Assembly: GCA_036825435.1 (NCBI GenBank)
Contig: DAISYG010000024.1
Coordinates: 1 to 23,544, forward strand
DNA: 23,544 nucleotides
Source of the DNA: UBA931 sp036825435
GTDB taxonomy: Bacteria; Pseudomonadota; Gammaproteobacteria; Burkholderiales; Casimicrobiaceae
Direction: 5' to 3'
Position numbers and translations under genes: made by a program. Below the pieces are notes generated by a model. The model did not search any database. It saw only the letters and a list, made by a program, of their open reading frames with translations, and was not told the origin of the DNA. Positions 22,183-23,544 of this stretch are shown piece by piece (position 1 is the stretch's first letter; every line of letters starts with the position of its first letter).

Positions 22183-23508
22183 ATGTTGACTAAAACAAAC
22201 CGTAAACTGAGGTGCTGGAAGGGGGCGGCTTCATCGCTGGCCCTCGCATTGCCGCTGATGTTTATCAGTGCGAACGCGTTGGCTTTCGAAGTCGGGGTTC
22301 ATGCGCATTTTCGCTGGTACCCCAACGATCCGGATAAATATTTGGATCTGATTAAGCGTTACGGTTTCACGTCGTATCGAGCGGATTTTCCCTGGAGCGG
22401 ATTGGAACAGCAAAAAGGGCAGTATGTCATAACCGGCAATATGCAAAAGGCCGACCAAGCGTTTAACGATGCCCAGGCAAAATTTGGTCTGAATGGGTTA
22501 TTAGTATTGGCGTACGGTAACAAACTCTACGATCCATCGGGTTATCCAACGACGCCTGAAGCCATTCAGGCTTTTGCCAACTACGCGTATTGGACGGCCT
22601 CCAAATATAAAGGCAAGATCAAGTATTACGAGATCTGGAACGAATGGACGAATGCCACTGCGATTAAGCCGAAGCCGCGTACGCCACCGCCGCCGGAGAT
22701 TTTCGTCGCGTTGGTGAAAGCTACGGCTGCTGCGGTTCGAAAGGCCGATCCCAACGCAATTGTCATTACGGGAACGGCCAACCCAACAGGAACCCGCGAT
22801 CCTTCCTGGGTTGATAACATCGTTAAACTCGGCGTATTGAATTACGTCGATGGTTTCTCCATCCACCCTTACTCCTATGGCAACGATAATTACGCTATAC
22901 GGGCCCCTGAGGGGAACCTCGGCGTCGTGGATAAATTCGAGGCCCGGCTTGCAAAGGCAGCAGGTAAGACGGTGCCGATTTATATCACTGAAATCGGCGT
23001 GCCAACCTATGACGGTAAAGGCGGGTTATCAAAAGATGTGGCTGCGCAATATGTGGTGAAATATACTTTCCTGGCCAAATCGCGGCCCTTTATCAAAGGG
23101 ATATGGTGGTACGATTTGCTCGATGATGGAGACAACCCGAAAATCAATGAACATCGATTTGGGCTGCTGACGAGAAACGGTCAACCGAAGCCGTCGATGC
23201 TGGCTTTAAGTAAGGTCGCAGATGTTGCGCGATCGTATTCCGTTGAGAAATACCAAGTGCTGCCGGGCGGTAAAATTTCCATCGCATTGAAAGGGAATAA
23301 TCAACATGCGATGCTATTCTGGCAGGAAAAACCGGTGGCTAAGCCTGCCAGCGGTATTTCTTCAGGCTTGCGCAGTTTTATGGCGAGTGAGGCGCCGCAA
23401 AACCAAAGTGCTACGCCGCTCAAAGAGGTTCAGGGGAATACGGCTGCGCCCGATGGCGATGTACCGGTAATGATGCGCTCCAGTGCTCCGATTGCCTCGC
23501 CCTGGTAG
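22183..23508 (+). CDS. Secreted clan GH-A glycoside hydrolase (GH39/PslG-like)
   Basis: The 441-residue protein starts with a Sec signal peptide: basic MLTKTNRKLRCWKGAASS, a hydrophobic core LALALPLMFIS, and a likely cut after ANALA (about residue 34). The mature part is a TIM-barrel hydrolase. The acid/base is Glu154 in YEIWNEW and the nucleophile Glu270 in YITEIGVPT, the two-glutamate pattern of retaining clan GH-A enzymes; WWYDLLDDG follows as in GH39. Size and arrangement resemble PslG of Pseudomonas aeruginosa, an endoglycosidase of the Psl locus. The C-terminal 60 or so residues are low-complexity (rich in Ala, Pro, Ser). The protein probably acts in the periplasm or outside to trim, release or repair the polymer. 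The frame is open from ATG 22138, but GGAGG before 22183 and the signal peptide favour 22183. Confidence 0.82.
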   Translation: MLTKTNRKLRCWKGAASSLALALPLMFISANALAFEVGVHAHFRWYPNDPDKYLDLIKRYGFTSYRADFPWSGLEQQKGQYVITGNMQKADQAFNDAQAKFGLNGLLVLAYGNKLYDPSGYPTTPEAIQAFANYAYWTASKYKGKIKYYEIWNEWTNATAIKPKPRTPPPPEIFVALVKATAAAVRKADPNAIVITGTANPTGTRDPSWVDNIVKLGVLNYVDGFSIHPYSYGNDNYAIRAPEGNLGVVDKFEARLAKAAGKTVPIYITEIGVPTYDGKGGLSKDVAAQYVVKYTFLAKSRPFIKGIWWYDLLDDGDNPKINEHRFGLLTRNGQPKPSMLALSKVADVARSYSVEKYQVLPGGKISIALKGNNQHAMLFWQEKPVAKPASGISSGLRSFMASEAPQNQSATPLKEVQGNTAAPDGDVPVMMRSSAPIASPW

Positions 23509-23515
23509 GCAGGCT

Positions 23516-23544
23516 GTGAGTAAAAAACCGCAAGCTTATGAAGC
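23516..23544 (+). CDS. Possible start of a further gene (right edge)
   Basis: A GTG at 23516 opens a frame reading VSKKPQAYEA to the window end, eight bases after the glycosidase stop; an ATG at 23538 in the same area is another option. Too little is visible to identify a product. The tight spacing suggests the operon continues. Confidence 0.3.

Noticed and set aside
1..23544. tRNA or rRNA genes, CRISPR arrays, insertion sequences, transposase fragments
   Set aside because: None seen. There are no regularly spaced repeats, transposase motifs or tRNA-like cloverleaf segments, and the long similarity at 1115-2964 is explained by the galU/galF paralogy.

Overview
The window is a group 1/colanic-type Wzy-dependent capsule or exopolysaccharide locus from an enterobacterium (order Enterobacterales). 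The order yegH (divergent), galU/galF, wza-wzb-wzc, variable sugar genes, manC, manB, wcaJ matches the E. coli/Klebsiella/Serratia/Pectobacterium arrangement, and Wza, Wzb, Wzc, ManC/ManB and WcaJ align nearly end to end with the E. coli proteins as I remember them. I cannot fix the genus; Serratia or a close relative is a guess.

Layout: 1-511 is the start of yegH on the minus strand. 512-1114 is a regulatory gap holding a pair of inverted 16-bp elements and a JUMPstart/ops element about 60 bases before galU. 1115-2964 holds tandem UDP-glucose pyrophosphorylase paralogues, a canonical galU followed by a galF. 2965-3412 is a second gap with a strong hairpin. 3413-7158 is the export and regulation core wza-wzb-wzc, closed by a stem-loop at 7174-7200. 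7247-17642 is the serotype-specific part, mostly more AT-rich: a CMP-sugar synthetase, a large CBS-NeuB-SAF-TIM-barrel fusion, a Wzx flippase, a hexapeptide acyltransferase, a sialyltransferase-like protein, a GT4, a Wzy polymerase and two more GT4 enzymes. 17710-22084 holds manC, manB and wcaJ. 22183-23508 encodes a secreted clan GH-A glycosidase resembling PslG. A further gene may begin at the right edge.

How it works together: WcaJ loads a hexose-1-phosphate (probably glucose, from the UDP-glucose made by GalU) onto undecaprenyl phosphate. ManC and ManB supply GDP-mannose. Three GT4 enzymes and one sialyltransferase-like enzyme extend the unit. Wzx flips it, Wzy polymerises it, and Wzc/Wzb/Wza control length and export. 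The acyltransferase probably decorates it and the glycosidase may trim or release it.

The most interesting part is the nonulosonate module at 7247-10180 plus 11970-12986. It has a CMP-nonulosonate synthetase and an apparent CMP-sugar transferase, but its synthase is fused to an N-terminal CBS pair and a C-terminal sugar isomerase/epimerase-like TIM barrel. The synthase carries non-canonical residues in its expected substrate site, and no NeuC, dehydratase or aminotransferase gene is present in the window. This suggests a compact route to an unusual ulosonic acid, perhaps Kdn-like and made from a hexose phosphate.
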